From contig CM069435.1 in assembly GCA_035610365.1 (NCBI GenBank), positions 6,846,001 to 6,910,000 on the forward strand: 64,000 nucleotides of DNA, given 5' to 3'. Numbering within the stretch: the first letter of the stretch is position 1; every line of letters begins with the position of its first letter. The notes beneath the pieces were generated by a model that worked only from the letters and a program-made list of their open reading frames with translations, was not told the origin of the DNA and made no database searches. Source of the stretch: Aquatica leii (Eukaryota; Arthropoda; Insecta; Coleoptera; Lampyridae). The translations under genes were made by a program, and so were the position numbers. This document shows, piece by piece, positions 10,040-21,813 of this stretch.

Positions 10040-10720
10040 TCTCTCTGATCAAGTTCCTGAAAATATCAGTAAACTCGAGGATATTGTTAAGAAATTGAGT
10101 CGTTATCTCCTGACTCTTTTTTACCTGAAACGCATTTATTTTCTCACTGTATCGATACTGATAATACTAGGCCAACTAAGCAACGTCAATATTCTCTCTC
10201 TCCTGCCTTGCAAACTTATCTTAATAGTGCAATAGATCGTCTTCTTGAACAAGGTGTTATCGAAAAATCTAATAGTCCTTAGAACTTTCCTGTTTTACTT
10301 GTAAAGAAAAAGGATGACTCTTATCGTATGTGCTTTGATAGTCGTAAGTTAAACGAAGTAACTGTTCGTGATTCATAGAGTGAGTTTACTGTTCATGGTA
10401 AAGGTCTTTTTCAATTCAAACGAATGCCGAGACTTATGGATGCAGTACTTGGTCCAGAACTTGACCCCTATGTTTTCGTCTATCTTGATGATATAATTAT
10501 CGCCACTCCTACCTTTGAGAAACATTTAGAGGTTTTTAATTTAGTTTTCTTAAAGCTTAAAGAAGCTAATTTATCTGTAAATTTTGAAAAGTGCAAATTT
10601 ATGCGTGATTCCTTTGTGTTTCTTGGCTTTATGATTGATAAAGATGGTTTGCGTACCGATCTTAAAAAAGTTCAGTCAAAGCTTCCGTTCCTAAAAACAC
10701 TACTGAAGTTCGTAGAGTAA
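10040..10720 (+). pseudogene. Reverse transcriptase of second gypsy element, internally deleted
   Basis: The first part reads RPTKQRQYSLSPALQTYLNSAIDRLLEQGVIEKSNSP, a stop, then FPVLLVKKKDDSYRMCFDSRKLNEVTVRDS and a second stop. It then jumps straight to FTVHGKGLFQFKRMP and the palm motif YVFVYLDDIIIATPT (10471-10515). The motif-A region with the first catalytic Asp is missing, so a deletion near 10377 removed tens of codons. The thumb (LSVNFEKCKFMRDSFVFLGFMI) is present. Confidence 0.8.
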
Positions 10721-11298
10721 TGTGTTTGTTACAATATTGTCGTCGTTTTATTAAAGATTTCTCTACTATCAGTGACTCTATTAATGCTCGCTTGCATGAT
10801 AACCCCAAAGGACAATCTATTGTTTGGACTTCTGAAGCCGACCAAGCTTTTTCTATTTTGAAGAAATTATTGACTTCTGCTCTTCTCTTATCTAGTCCCG
10901 ATTTTTCTAAGCCTTTTTTTATTCAAACTGATGCCTCTGACGTTAGTCTAGGTGCTGTGCTTTTTCAAGAAGCAGATGGTTTTGAGCATCCTGTAGCCTA
11001 TGCAAGTCGTACCTTAACTAAATGTGGGAGAAAATATACCGTTACTGAAAAAGAGTGTCTTGGTGTTTTATTTGGTTGCGAACATTTTCGAGGTTATGTT
11101 GAAGGTACAAAGTTTACTGTCTTTACCAATCATTCTTCTTTGCTCTGGTTAACTAAACTAAAAGATTCTGCAAATCGCTTAGCTCTTTGGTGTCTTCGTT
11201 TGTCTCAATTTAATTTTACTATTAAACATCGTAAAGGTTCCGTAAATGTTCCTGTTATCTCTTTAGTTCCCTTAATCTTCTTCAAAATTTTAAATTAA
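10720..11298 (+). pseudogene. RNase H domain of second gypsy element
   Basis: The 192 residues start in the RT connection (RRFIKDFSTISDSI) and include the RNase H motifs FFIQTDASDVSLGAVLFQ and YTVTEKECLGVLFGCEHFRGYVEG. The third motif reads FTNHSSLLWL where the family has Asp in place of that Asn, so a catalytic metal ligand is lost. The frame ends before the usual linker to integrase. Confidence 0.8.
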
Positions 11299-11321
11299 TT
11301 CCTGATGACTGGTATAAAAGT

Positions 11322-12251
11322 ATGTTATCTAAGCTTGTATCTAATCTTGCTGATTATCCTGATTTTACAGTAAAAGATGGTATTTTATATAAACATTGGC
11401 GTCGCAAACATAATGTAGTTTCTAACTTATGTGATTGGAAAATTGTCGTACCTACTGAAAATAGAAATAAAATTATTTCTGAATTCCATGAGGAAGTTAC
11501 TTCTGGTCATTTCGGAGTCTTTAAAACTGTCTCTCGTATTAACGAATTTTATTATTGGCCAAAATTATTATCTTCTGTTAAGAAATATGTCTCTAATTGT
11601 TTAGTTTGTGGTTCTCAAAAAGCTTCTAATGTTGCTCGTGTTGGATTGATGGGCAAATACAAAAACATTAACTTTCCGTTTCAGATGATTTCTATAGACT
11701 TTATGGGTCCTTTCCCTCGTTCTAAGAAAGGAAATACTCAATTGCTAGTAATTACCGATTGGTTTACGAAATTTGTTATGGTGAAACCCTTATTTAACGC
11801 CACTACCGTATCTGTTGTTAAATATCTTGAAAAAAATGTCTTCACTATCTTTGGCGCACCTCAAAGTATCTTGTGTGACAATGCATACGTTTTTAAAGCT
11901 AAACAATTTACCGACTTTATCTCTAATTATAAAGTTATTATCTGGTATAGTGCTCGTCACTTATCTCAAGTAAACTCTACCGAACGAACAAACAGAACTG
12001 TTCTAACCGCTATCTCTTCCTTTATTAAAGAAAACCATCGTTGTTGGGACAAACGTGTTTTTAATTTATCTAGACATGATGTGACTCAATTTTCTCCTTC
12101 GTTTCTAATGTTTGCTCGTACCGTATCTGTTGGTGGATTTTTTTATGGTCCCGTATCTGAAAATCATGCTAATGACTTTATATCTCATAACAATCGTAAA
12201 CAATGGGAGGAAGATGTCTTATCTTTACCTGCACTGTATAAAGATGTGTGA
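11322..12251 (+). CDS. Integrase of second gypsy element
   Basis: This 309-residue ORF is the best preserved part of the element. The HHCC zinc motif (EFHEEVTSGHFG ... NCLVCG) is followed by the DDE core: Asp in ISIDFMGPFPRSKKG, Asp in SILCDNAYVFKA, and Glu in VNSTERTNRTVL. After about residue 255 the text no longer follows the family well, and the C-terminal part continues in a new ORF at 12258. Confidence 0.85.
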   Translation: MLSKLVSNLADYPDFTVKDGILYKHWRRKHNVVSNLCDWKIVVPTENRNKIISEFHEEVTSGHFGVFKTVSRINEFYYWPKLLSSVKKYVSNCLVCGSQKASNVARVGLMGKYKNINFPFQMISIDFMGPFPRSKKGNTQLLVITDWFTKFVMVKPLFNATTVSVVKYLEKNVFTIFGAPQSILCDNAYVFKAKQFTDFISNYKVIIWYSARHLSQVNSTERTNRTVLTAISSFIKENHRCWDKRVFNLSRHDVTQFSPSFLMFARTVSVGGFFYGPVSENHANDFISHNNRKQWEEDVLSLPALYKDV

Positions 12252-12257
12252 ACTCGT

Positions 12258-12452
12258 TTGAAAAAGGCTTATGAGCAAAGCAAGCAACGATATGATTTAA
12301 GGAAACGTCCTTTCGTTTTCAAGGTTGACGATTTTGTCTGGAAAAAGAATTATGCTCTTTCAGACGCAATGAAAAGTTTTGTTGCTAAGCTAGCACCAAA
12401 ATTTATTCTTTGTAAAGTTGGTAAAGTTTACTCCCGTCTTGTTTATGAATGA
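12258..12452 (+). CDS. Integrase C-terminal segment of second gypsy element
   Basis: Residues such as YEQSKQRYDLRKRPFVFKVDDFVWKKN and FVAKLAPKFILCKV match the C-terminal linker and SH3-like region after the DDE core in gypsy integrases (Y..R......GD.VW......KL.PK..G...V). It directly follows the 12251 stop with a frame change, so it is the tail of the same protein. Confidence 0.7.
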   Translation: MKKAYEQSKQRYDLRKRPFVFKVDDFVWKKNYALSDAMKSFVAKLAPKFILCKVGKVYSRLVYE

Positions 12453-12939
12453 TATATCTGGAAACAATTTAGGGAAGTGGCATATCAAAGATTTGAAAGC
12501 TTATAATGGCGAAGATCCTATAGATCATAAGTAGTGATTTTGACATTTCCATTTTCTTCTTCGTCTTGATCTTATTGTGTCCAGGTGTCGGTAGTTTTGT
12601 TGGGACAGTTGTTTGTGGGATAACGTTATTTGCCGATCTCGTGACGCAAAAACACGCCCTCTTGCATTTCCTTCAGAATTATTTAGCTGTCGAAGCCAAG
12701 TTTCAAGATTTCTCGTTTCTTTTTTCCTATCTTGATTTTTATAGTTTTAGATTAGTAATAAGTTAGAGTAAGCTGTAAATATTTAATTCTAAGATTAGAG
12801 TTTCAGTTGCATCTTGCCTTTGCCGTTGTCAATGCCTTGCCTTTTGTCGCTGCTTTTGCCTTATCGTTGTCGTTGCCTTTGTTGATATTTACGTTAGTGT
12901 TATTGTAGATTCACCATGGTATTTAGTACTTCATTTGTA

Positions 12940-13165
12940 TGTTGTTGAGTCGCTATTTTTTAGGGCGACGTCAGCCTTGTAATTTCATTCGGTACTTAGC
13001 CTTTGAGTAGTGCGCTTGTGGGACTTAGTTTTGAAGCCATGTAGCTTTTATTTTACCTTATCTACAATATCTTTATTTAAAAAGTCTGTGTTAATAATAC
13101 AGGTATGTTAAATTTCTATTTCGATACATATATCTAATTTCCCGTTTCTAATTATTTTAGACTTT
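12940..13165 (+). repeat. 3' LTR of second gypsy element
   Basis: This copy matches 7724-7951 and stops matching after TTTTAGACTTT. Upstream at about 12805-12885 lies a short degenerate tandem of GCCTTTGYCGTTG-like units, which fits 3' non-coding element DNA. Confidence 0.75.
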
Positions 13166-13389
13166 TTTTTTATTACCGAAATTATCTTTTGAGATTGCTG
13201 CTGCACCCATAATCCGAATCGATTTGGAATAACAATAAAACTAAAATGCAAGAGATCCTGATCGATTTTCCTTAACCAAAATTTGCTTTCAATTTTCAAT
13301 CGTGGAATTTTCCGAAAAAGTTATCTCGTATTTGAAACACATAAAGGTTCTAGAATGAATACTATTAGAGAAAAGTGAGGGTTGGCCAA

Positions 13390-13510
13390 GAAATCGCTGG
13401 TGAAATGACATCAATCAAGCGATGACCACAAGGAACCTAGAGTACGAGGATGTTTTTGATAGAATAAGATGGAAATTTGAGACGGAGAGACGGCAACAGC
13501 TCTAAAAAAA
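13390..13510 (+). pseudogene. Short LINE-like C-terminal fragment
   Basis: The plus strand encodes TRNLEYEDVFDRIRWKFETERRQQL and then a stop. This resembles the extreme C-terminus seen after the RT domain in some arthropod LINEs (DR..WR..IER). It is too short to classify. Confidence 0.35.
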
Positions 13511-13699
13511 TTTGTAAACAAATTGATGTTCAATATCTGTAGTTTTTACTAGCTTTGTTCTTCAATTTTTAATTATCTCATTTGGTTTTCTTCCTTGTCT
13601 GTTTTTTATGTTTGCAAATAATTTTTTTTGTGAATTTTGTTTTGATGTTTATTTGGAAAACTTATATCCAAACATATAAACTACAATGAATAATATCAA

Positions 13700-14640
13700 A
13701 CTTATATTACAAACATAAAGCAAAAATCCGTATTGACGAGCAATTATCAGATGAATTTGAGATCAAACGAGTCAGACAAGGATGCGTTTTATCACCACTG
13801 CTTTTTAACGCATACTCCGAGGAGATTCTGAAAAAACCGCTTGAATGAAAGACAGCTGGAATAAAAGTTAATGGGACACCGATTAATAATATCAGATACC
13901 TGCAAAGACTGATGGACAAAATAGTTGAGTGTAGTCAAGAATATGGGCTAACAATAAGAAGACGAAATGCATGAGAATATCCAAAGTACAATGAGACAAC
14001 ATGAGACTGATAGTTAACGGTAACGGCATCGAACAAGTCGAAAACTACACATATCTGGTTACAATGATTAATTCCACAAATGACTACACAAAAAAAAATT
14101 AAAATACAAATCGAAAAGGCAAGAACAAATTTTAACAAAACCAAGAAAAATCTTTGTACAAGAGAAATTCAACTTGAGAATGCAGCTGACTAAATGCTGC
14201 ATATTCTCTGTGTTGCTATGTGATGGAGGCTTGGACCATGAATAAAACAACTAAAAGTGTGGAGTCCTTCGAAATGTGGGTATATAGAAGGATTTTGAAA
14301 ATATCATGGACAGACCACGTCACAAACGATGAAGTTCTGAGAAGACTAAACCTAAAGAATGAGATCATAGAAACAATTAAATAAGAAAACTACAATAACT
14401 GGGACATATTACACGCGGAAAAAAATACACCAAATTATAATTAATTATGCAAGGTAAAATTCAGGGTAAGAGAAGCGTAGATAGGAGGAGAATTTCGTGA
14501 CTGCGAAACCTGAGAGAATGGTATGGAAGCTCATCAAATAAACTATTCAAAGCAGGCACTTCCAAAATTAAAATAATTATGATGATAGCCAACCTCCGTC
14601 GCGGAGATGACACCTGAAGAAGAAGCAAAAGCAAAATAAC
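13700..14640 (+). pseudogene. Non-LTR retrotransposon relic (RTE-like), RT palm to 3' end
   Basis: The plus-strand translation gives EFEIKRVRQGCVLSPLLFNAYSEEIL (RT palm), then a shift to LTINNKKTKCMRIS-like and GNGIEQVENYTYL segments, followed by WTMNKT..ESFEMWVYRRILKISWTDHVTNDEVLRRL. It ends in a GKRSVDRRR...NLREW.....NKLFKAGTSKIKIIMMIANLRRGDDT-like C-terminus and an AAGAAGAAG-rich tail. The catalytic box is lost in a deletion around 13920. The order of motifs makes this one decayed LINE. Confidence 0.65.
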
Positions 14641-14659
14641 TGTTTGATATAAAACATTA

Positions 14660-17600
14660 TCTTTTAATTGACATAATGACCAATTCACGTTTTTAATAAA
14701 TTTTAGAAAAAAATTAAAATTAATGTAAAACTTGTTAAATAATTACAAAAATCGTTACAGAAACTTTCAAATACTCAAAACCACTGTGAGAAAATTAAAA
14801 TATAAGCATTTATTAATTCAAAAATAGGTTCTGTGAACGTTAAGAGGACAGTGAAAACGTATTTATGACTTATATTAATTAATTATTTCTGTTTATATAC
14901 GGTATTTCTTTAATAAAGTAGACATTTAATTACAGTTTTTAGTAGTTACACGATTTAATGTAATTAAGTTAATTAAATACTTTTAATTTAATTACAAATA
15001 TTATGTTGTCTAATTTTTATATAATTGCATTCAGCGGAAATTGTTCAAAATATTATAAGAAATGTAGTTTTTTAATCACCTTTTAAAACTAAGTATAAAA
15101 GTTGTCAGTAACGATTATCGCGTAACTAGAACGCAACTTGTGCCCAACTATCTAAGAATTGCCATTTGCACCGAGGGTTAATTAAAACTTTTATATTTTG
15201 TTTTAATCTTGAGTTGAGATTTTCTATCTACGTCGATTCAACGTCGTCTATTTGAGTAATTGAACTATTTTTGTTTAATAAAATTTTGTAATAAACGTTT
15301 TATAAAATACATGAATTTATATAAATGCAACACAATTGACGTGGTCAAAATGCTCTAAACTAAACACGTATGAGTGTAAAATAAACTGACCAAAGAATTC
15401 GTGTGCATTCGCGTCTCGTACTGACCGTCTGGTTTCAACAAATACATCACCAAGGTATTTGAAGTTTGAAATTAAAGTCTACACCTCCATAGGTTGTTTA
15501 GCGAGTTGGAAGTTTTTACAGAGATCAGCTCTCTGGCGAATTCGACACTGGTACTGGAATGAATGTGTCTGGAAGTTCGACATAGAATTCGTAGATTCCA
15601 ACACGATGTGCTGTCAATTGGAAAAATTTTCGTCTTTACGTCCTTTCAACGTACTACAAATGCCATCCAAAAAGTAAAATATATTGAAAAAACCTTTTAT
15701 GCTGTTCTTAAGTATAACATTGCTTTCCTATCTTGTATTGAATGGAATTTCCTGGATTTTTAGATTTTAGTTACTCTTAGTAAAAATTAGAAACTTTTGC
15801 TGTTATTTAATGCATGTTTCAGTACGTACGATTTAAATATCAATGCAACAAGATTAATTTGAATATATAACACAATTATTGCAAAATGCTAAAAATTAAT
15901 TCGTACGTTAAAAAATCAACATGCAACAACTTTATAAGCGTTGACTATTACATGAAACATCTTGACAAAAAAAAGCAATTACGTAGATTTTTTTTAAAGA
16001 AAAACTTTAACAAATGAAAGAAATAGAAATAAAAAAACTGTATAAAAAAATACGTAGACAAGCAAATAAATTAAGTGTAACGTAAATTACCACAAAGCAT
16101 TTGTATGTTTTTTCAACGTAATCTTAATTTATCCCATAAACACTTTTTCTTAAAATTTAATTGTTGTATTATTGGGTCATTTAATTTAATTAATAGCAAT
16201 ATGTGATATGCTTGTATTGTCGTATTTAAAAAAAATTTTGTTTATGCAACTTATTACGGTACGAAGTTGGATATACGGATTAATTTGGGTCTGTACTGAG
16301 TACTTTTGGATATTCTCTTCATCTTTTTCAAGTATTAAATCTTTAACAAAACTTAGGTAAAATGTTATTTTGTGACCTAAAACTGAACATGTTTTGCAAA
16401 CTTGTGTAAGCTTTTACATTATTCTAATCGTAATTTATGGGTCATAAAAGTTTTACGTTTATAAATTGTTTATGTAATCCTTAAATGCGACATGAATTTT
16501 TAAATAGAACAATAAACGACAGTTTGTGTTGTGTTATATTTTTTACAATTTACGCTCCAGTAATAACATTTGGCAACGCTAAGAAGGGTGGCCGTAACAT
16601 AATACGAAACGTCATTTATTCGGGAGATTATTTAAATTTTACGTACGCGAAATCGTATTCAGTGGTATCTCGTAGGAAAAACATAACATTATTTTAAGTA
16701 TTTTATGCTCCAATACTTTTATCACGCAGACGTTATAAGGACTTGGACTATTTAAAATCCATAAATTTGCTTGAACTGGTTATAACCGATCGAACCCATA
16801 TTTGCTAAGTAAACTCTGCAGTCTGCTGCACCTTTGACATCTACGAGCAGTTACCTGATAAGTCGGCTGCGACGATGAACATAAATTGTGGATAAAACGA
16901 CGCAATTTTCCGCTAGTGTACGTACGTTAAGCATAAACGGATTCCTTACTTTGCTCAGCACTTTCCATTTTGTTCATTATCAAAGAGCGGGTGTGCCCGT
17001 TTTACCCTCGCTCTGATGCTTTGCAATCAACCGACGCCCCATCATCCCGATGTTCTCATTTCGACATGTCACACAAACTACTTAGTATATGAGTTTGTGA
17101 CCACCTACAATCACTACAATTCAAGTGCTATTAATTATCGGTAGGATTACCACTCTAACGCTAATACTTAACTTTTTGATTTACGTTTTTATCTTTATGA
17201 ACTATTTCAAGTCGTTAATTAAATTGTAAGCTTATTTAAATTTTCTAGTTATTAAACGTTGAATGACTGTAAAGCACGAATTTTTTCATCAAATACGGTT
17301 CTTAGTAATTGCCTTAATAAAATGTTTTTAGAAGGATCCTAGTTGGCATTATTATTTTATATACATATTGTTTAAATTTCTTTATCAGACAAAATGATAT
17401 TTTGTTATAATTAAAAATGATTTCAAATAATAAGTAAAGTCTTAAGTTGAATTTTTTTGCTTGTAACATCGCTTTATGTTGCTATAGGTATTTCGTGATT
17501 CGACTAAAATACCTGTGACTTTCAACTGAATTAGCTAAAAAGAAACTGCAAACGTCTCTGAGTAAGTAAAAAATATTTTTTTTAATCAAAAAGTATACAT

Positions 17601-17966
17601 TAAAAACAGTGTCCTTGTTAGAATAAACTGTATTTAATGAAATTAATTTAATTAAACAAAGAAATGAAAAATATAAACAGCTCTACATAAGTTAGAGATA
17701 TTATGAAACATTTGATTTTAAGCTATTTAGTTATTAAATGCTTGTTTTTTATTATAAAAAAGTTAACAAATTAAAAAAAAATTTAAACAAAAAGACAAGA
17801 AAAAATAAAAATTAGGTAACTAATGGCTGAATTTCAACTTAATAAAAAAAAAAAGAACATGAACACTATTTACACAAACCGCAACGAAACGTTGAAATAA
17901 ATCAAGCTGCAATTCAGTTAATTGGTTTAATGAGAAAAAAAAATAAATTATAAATAAAATTGACAA
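14660..17966. other. AT-rich spacer without recognisable genes
   Basis: Only short random ORFs are present. A relatively GC-rich patch (about 16830-17110) contains AGAGCGGGTGTGCCCGTTTT and CCGACGCCCCATCATCCCG; it could be a conserved host non-coding segment or an old element, and I cannot assign it. No tRNA or other structured RNA was recognised. Confidence 0.4.
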
Positions 17967-18352
17967 TGTAACTATAATAAATATTAGCGGCCGGCGACGT
18001 GGGCAATGGATCTTGTTTCCAAAATACTTGTCCGACGTGGTCTACACAATATAAAATGCCTGGGAAAGGGGGCTTCATCAATGGCAACATCCAACGTGGA
18101 ACATGGCCAAAACGTCCACCACAAGCTACCTGGCTGCTATATCTTAATGAACCATTCTTCTTTCAATCAACAACGGTACCAACGGTTAATGTTAAAAAGG
18201 CGCCTGATTCACGTCGCAAGTCGGCTCGTAAGTTCAACCAACAACAATCAATTGGTCGTTTGTTTGTGGGGTTTCGGGCGAGTATCGGGTAAACAACAAA
18301 AGGAAGGGGTATTTCTGGAGAGAGCTTTGAATCTAAATATAAATCCAAAACA
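17967..18352 (-). repeat. Probable 3' LTR of the BEL/Pao element
   Basis: On the minus strand a purine-rich TTTTGGTGGGCGGTA (about 18353-18367) stands directly before TGTTTTGGATTTATA, the usual arrangement of polypurine tract and LTR start in BEL elements. The inner edge at 18352 is reasonably supported. The outer end is a guess at a TTACA terminus near 17967, because no second LTR remains for comparison. Confidence 0.4.
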
Positions 18353-18480
18353 TACCGCCCACCAAAATCACTATAACAGCGTGATTAAAAAAATTTTCAA
18401 AATGAATTTAATTAATCGCGCAACGGGTCAACAACTATATTACTAAAAACAAAACTAAATTAAAATAACACGAAAAAGAA

Positions 18481-18934
18481 TTAACAAACAGGTTTATGCT
18501 TCGGCATAGGCACAGGACAGATTTTGATTAGAGGTTTTTTAATTAATCCTCGCGCAATCTTGAGGATGGCAACACGAGCGATGCCATCCTTGCCGGGATG
18601 TAGGGTTACGATGCGACCCAGTTGCCACTGCAGCGGTGGAACCAACTCGTACTTTATCACCACTAAACTGTCCACTAAAGGGGCAGTGGAAGGTTGATTC
18701 CACTTTGCGCGGAGTGTTTGTAAGTACTCATGGTGCCAACTACGCCAGAATTCTTGTTGACAACGCTGAACAAAACGCCAACATGACAAAAGATTTAAAG
18801 GGAGGGACGTGACATCTTCGTCAGGAGGAGCGGTCAACGGGTCAAGAAGTGCCCAGGAGTGAAAACAGACAAATCATTAGGATCCGAACTCATCGGGTAA
18901 AATAGGCGTGAATTCAACACGGCTTCGATTTGGA
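18481..18934 (-). pseudogene. BEL/Pao Pol C-terminus (integrase end and DUF5641-like domain)
   Basis: Reading from 18934 the frame gives QIEAVLNSRLFYPMSSDPND, then SVFTPGHFL, and after a frame change CWRFVQRCQQEFWRSWHHEYLQTL, VIKYELVPPLQWQLGRIVTLHPGKDG and PLIKICPVP. These are the conserved end of BEL/Pao integrases and the following domain (LPPL.W.LGR....HPG.DG..R). The first residues continue the integrase interrupted at 22281. Confidence 0.85.
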
Positions 18935-19435
18935 GGAGGAGGAGGAGGAGGAGGATGTGGATCTTCCAAACCACCCGAACTTGCTTGGTACAAGTTTGCT
19001 ACAAAATAGGATAAGTAAGAAAAGAACATGTTTCATTTAAAGGACAAGTCTGGTTAAGATTCAGTTGGATGGGTTAAGGTAACGGTACGTGCTTTGAGAG
19101 CACGCGGTTGAGCGGGGCACCTGCCTTTCGGTTTATCCTCGCTTCTAAGGCATAAAACCAAGTAAGTGGGAAAAGGACTTAGAAAATTTTTAGTAGGAAC
19201 TAAGAGCGGCAGATTAGTTAAGTAGCTACGGCGAAAAAGAAACTAAAAGGGTTATTCAAAATAAAAATACCGAAATAAATGACTCTAAAATAAAATGCAT
19301 GCTATTAATGTTAATAAAAACTAAATAACTACTTTGCCGTAGCTTACTTATAGAAAATAAACAAAACCATGCAAAATTCGTTAGCAAAATAAAACTTCAT
19401 TCTTATTGTAAACTCTGGTTTCTCTTTGCGAATGG

Positions 19436-19861
19436 TCAATATACGTTAGCATCAGGCACCACTGCAAAGATCGCCTGAGGGGAATTGGGAAATGGGCTAA
19501 CAATGGTTGACAGGACACTCCGATCCTCATCGAAATCACGACAAACGAGAATCCAATGCGTCGGAGTGTCAGGAACGCCGCACGACGGACACATGTCGTC
19601 ATCCAAAACGCTAATACGCTTTAGGTGACAACGAAATCCGCCGTGTGAAGACAGGATTTGGACGGCCTCTCGTTCGGGTACGTGAGGCATTCTGACCCAG
19701 GTAAGGATATCCGGGATAAGATAATAGGCATTACGCCCTTTATGAGAAGTGTCCCACAGCCGCTGCCATTCACCCAAGATCAAGACCTTTAAGTGACGCT
19801 TGGCCGCTGGAAAGGACGGAAAATCGTCGTTTGAAACGTGCTGGTCAAGGAAATTGCACAA
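19436..19861 (-). CDS. C-terminal zinc-motif domain of R1-like LINE
   Basis: The 141 residues include ILSSHGGFRCHLKRI and CPSCGVPDTPTHWILVC, a Cys-x2-Cys ... His-x4-Cys arrangement found at the end of R1-clade ORF2 proteins, where it is thought to bind RNA or DNA during target-primed insertion. Upstream text in this frame links to the RT thumb after a frame break. About 500 bp of 3' non-coding DNA follow. Confidence 0.8.
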   Translation of the reverse strand: MCNFLDQHVSNDDFPSFPAAKRHLKVLILGEWQRLWDTSHKGRNAYYLIPDILTWVRMPHVPEREAVQILSSHGGFRCHLKRISVLDDDMCPSCGVPDTPTHWILVCRDFDEDRSVLSTIVSPFPNSPQAIFAVVPDANVY

Positions 19862-20033
19862 GCCAGTCTTGCGAAGAACTTTGGTGCAGTAGATTTCCTG
19901 TAATAGGAGATGTAGGGGAGGATGTTAAGAAATAACACAGAGGGCATCGACGGGAACGGTACGATACGCCCCTAGAATAGTTCTCAGAAATAATGGTTTG
20001 GAGTGAGGTCAATTTCCTGACCACGTGGGAATG

Positions 20034-20771
20034 TCATAAACTGTGGTACCAAATGCCTCGGTTATAAGTGAGCATGGAAATGACTGCATTGTCGAAGATA
20101 TTCGCAAGATGTTTTTTGTAAAGATTCCATTTCAGCAGTGAGTATTTGTAGAACAAGTGCAAGACGCTCTTGACCACGAAAGCGCAATGTTTAACAAAAC
20201 TCAGCTTGTCGTCGAGCAATAGTGCGAGGTACTTGAATTCGAAGACCCTACGGACAGGAGTATCGTGAAGGCGCAGTGAAGGATCTCTTCTTATCGTAGA
20301 GTCAAAAATGATGTACTTAGTCTTGTCTGCAGAAATACTTAGTTTATTGCTGCCAGCCCAGATAGTCACAATATTTAGGCACGTGTTAGATTTTGCCTCC
20401 AAGTCTCGTCTGGAATTTGCGGACACTGTGACGGTTATGTCGTCCGCATAAGCGAAAATGTCGCAGTCTGCTAGTAAGTCTTTGTCTAGAAGATCGTTTA
20501 GCACCAAGTTCCACAAAGTCGGCCCAAAAACCGAGCCTTGTAGACAGCCCATCTTTAGTCGTTTCGTAAAAGTTGAACGTGAAACGTTCGCAGAATAAGT
20601 TATCGATCTGTTCGACAAATAGCTACGAACGACGCGCGTGGCGTCTGCAGGTACTCTCTTAACGACGAGAGCTTCGATTATAGAGGGCCACCATACGTTG
20701 TTGAACGCTCTAGAAATGTCTATGAAAATAGCTAGTCTGTACTTGGAAACGTTCGATTGTACAACTGTCAT
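20034..20771 (-). CDS. RT palm and thumb of R1-like LINE
   Basis: The 245 residues show motif A FIDISRAFNNVWWP, motif B GCLQGSVFGPTLWN and the catalytic IFAYADDITVTV, followed by LSISADKTKYIIF and FEFKYLALLLDDKLSF. The catalytic Asp residues of motifs A and C are present. The AFNNV variant and the Leu in place of the usual Pro in GCxQGS are small departures. The ORF ends before the zinc-finger tail. Confidence 0.88.
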   Translation of the reverse strand: MTVVQSNVSKYRLAIFIDISRAFNNVWWPSIIEALVVKRVPADATRVVRSYLSNRSITYSANVSRSTFTKRLKMGCLQGSVFGPTLWNLVLNDLLDKDLLADCDIFAYADDITVTVSANSRRDLEAKSNTCLNIVTIWAGSNKLSISADKTKYIIFDSTIRRDPSLRLHDTPVRRVFEFKYLALLLDDKLSFVKHCAFVVKSVLHLFYKYSLLKWNLYKKHLANIFDNAVISMLTYNRGIWYHSL

Positions 20772-21379
20772 TAATCGACAAAGCCATATTGACTAGGATG
20801 GAATAAGACGTTAGGCGGAATGTCGTCATGTATCTTTTTCAGAAGTGTCTTTTCGAAAAGTTTACCTAGTTCAGATAACAAAGTTATCAGACGGTACGAG
20901 TTGGGGTTGGCAAGATCCTTCTTTCCTGGCTTGAGAATAGTGATTGGTTTACCAGCTTTCCAGCTAGTAGAAAAATAGCCAATTGTTATACAAGAGTTGA
21001 ACAGGTCAACGATCGTTGATGTGAGACAATCTAGAACAACCGTTCGCAAAACGTTACAATGTATTTCGGCAAGTCCAGGAGCTTTATTTCTAGGAATTTT
21101 GCTAGCCACCGCGGCTAAATCGTCGCTAGTAACCACCCAGTCCTGTCGGGAATTACTTAGCAAAAGAGATTGGGATCTTATTTGGGCATGATAGGCATTG
21201 TCCGTCGAGGGATCGTCGTCCGGGAATAATAAAGAAACTATTACTTTGAACGTGTCTAATTCTGAAATAGTGTATCTGTCGTCGTCTTTAACATTTGAGC
21301 ACGATTGGATCGACAGGAACTTACGGGAGGATAACCTGTAAACTAACCCCCAGGAACTCGTTGCCAAGCTTTTTTCCAC
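20771..21379 (-). CDS. RT fingers of R1-like LINE
   Basis: The 202 residues contain KIPRNKAPGLAEIHCNVLR and GYFSTSWKAGKPITILKPGKKDLANPNSYRLITLLSELGKLFEK, the RT-0 to RT-2 blocks of non-LTR elements (KAPG.D, LKPGK..........R.I.LL...GK..EK). A stop at 20771 separates it from the palm ORF, which starts at the same base; a single break split one protein. Confidence 0.85.
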   Translation of the reverse strand: MEKSLATSSWGLVYRLSSRKFLSIQSCSNVKDDDRYTISELDTFKVIVSLLFPDDDPSTDNAYHAQIRSQSLLLSNSRQDWVVTSDDLAAVASKIPRNKAPGLAEIHCNVLRTVVLDCLTSTIVDLFNSCITIGYFSTSWKAGKPITILKPGKKDLANPNSYRLITLLSELGKLFEKTLLKKIHDDIPPNVLFHPSQYGFVD

Positions 21380-21813
21380 AAAACTTTGCCATGAGCTATA
21401 TTTCGCTGTCTTTACTGCCAGTTTGTACCGGTGAAGCGCGGCCTTGTAAGAGGCAAGCCACTGAGGTTTTACGTCGGCAGGAGTTTTTGGTGGTGTTTTC
21501 GTAAACAGCGCACCGCTCGCTTTAACCTATCTAACTTAGGACTTCACCACGGTACACCAGTTCTAGATCTTAGCCTTATGCTATTTAAGCCATTTTGACA
21601 AGAGTCGAGGATCATCCTGGTCAACTTATCAATGAGGGCGTCTACAGATTTAGGACCGTGGCACAAAGCGTCACGTGGAAGATAAACAGGAATTGAATTT
21701 GAGATAGCCTCATTTAGGCGAACGGGATCGATGCGTTTGTAATCAAGGATTTTTTAGGGATCGGTACGTGGTTAGGGGTCTTGACGGTTAGTTCAAACCG
21801 TATTAGTCGGTGG

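Larger units (their letters stand above)
7724..13165 (+). mobile_element. Ty3/gypsy LTR retrotransposon, second family, degenerate
   Basis: The element has a 5' LTR copy at 7724-7951 and a matching 3' copy at 12940-13165, about 90 percent identical by eye. Between them lie Gag, a Cys-rich zinc motif, protease, RT, RNase H and integrase, all on the plus strand. Its proteins share no close similarity with elements A and B. Many stops and frameshifts, plus a deletion inside RT, show that it is dead. There is no obvious polypurine tract before 12940, so the LTR boundaries are approximate. Confidence 0.88.

Noticed and set aside
18006..18446. 146-residue plus-strand ORF
   Set aside because: Antisense to the BEL/Pao 3' region and probable LTR; no recognisable domain.
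20997..21191. 64-residue plus-strand ORF, and neighbours at 21295-21504 and 21910-22095
   Set aside because: Antisense to R1-like LINE RT and endonuclease.
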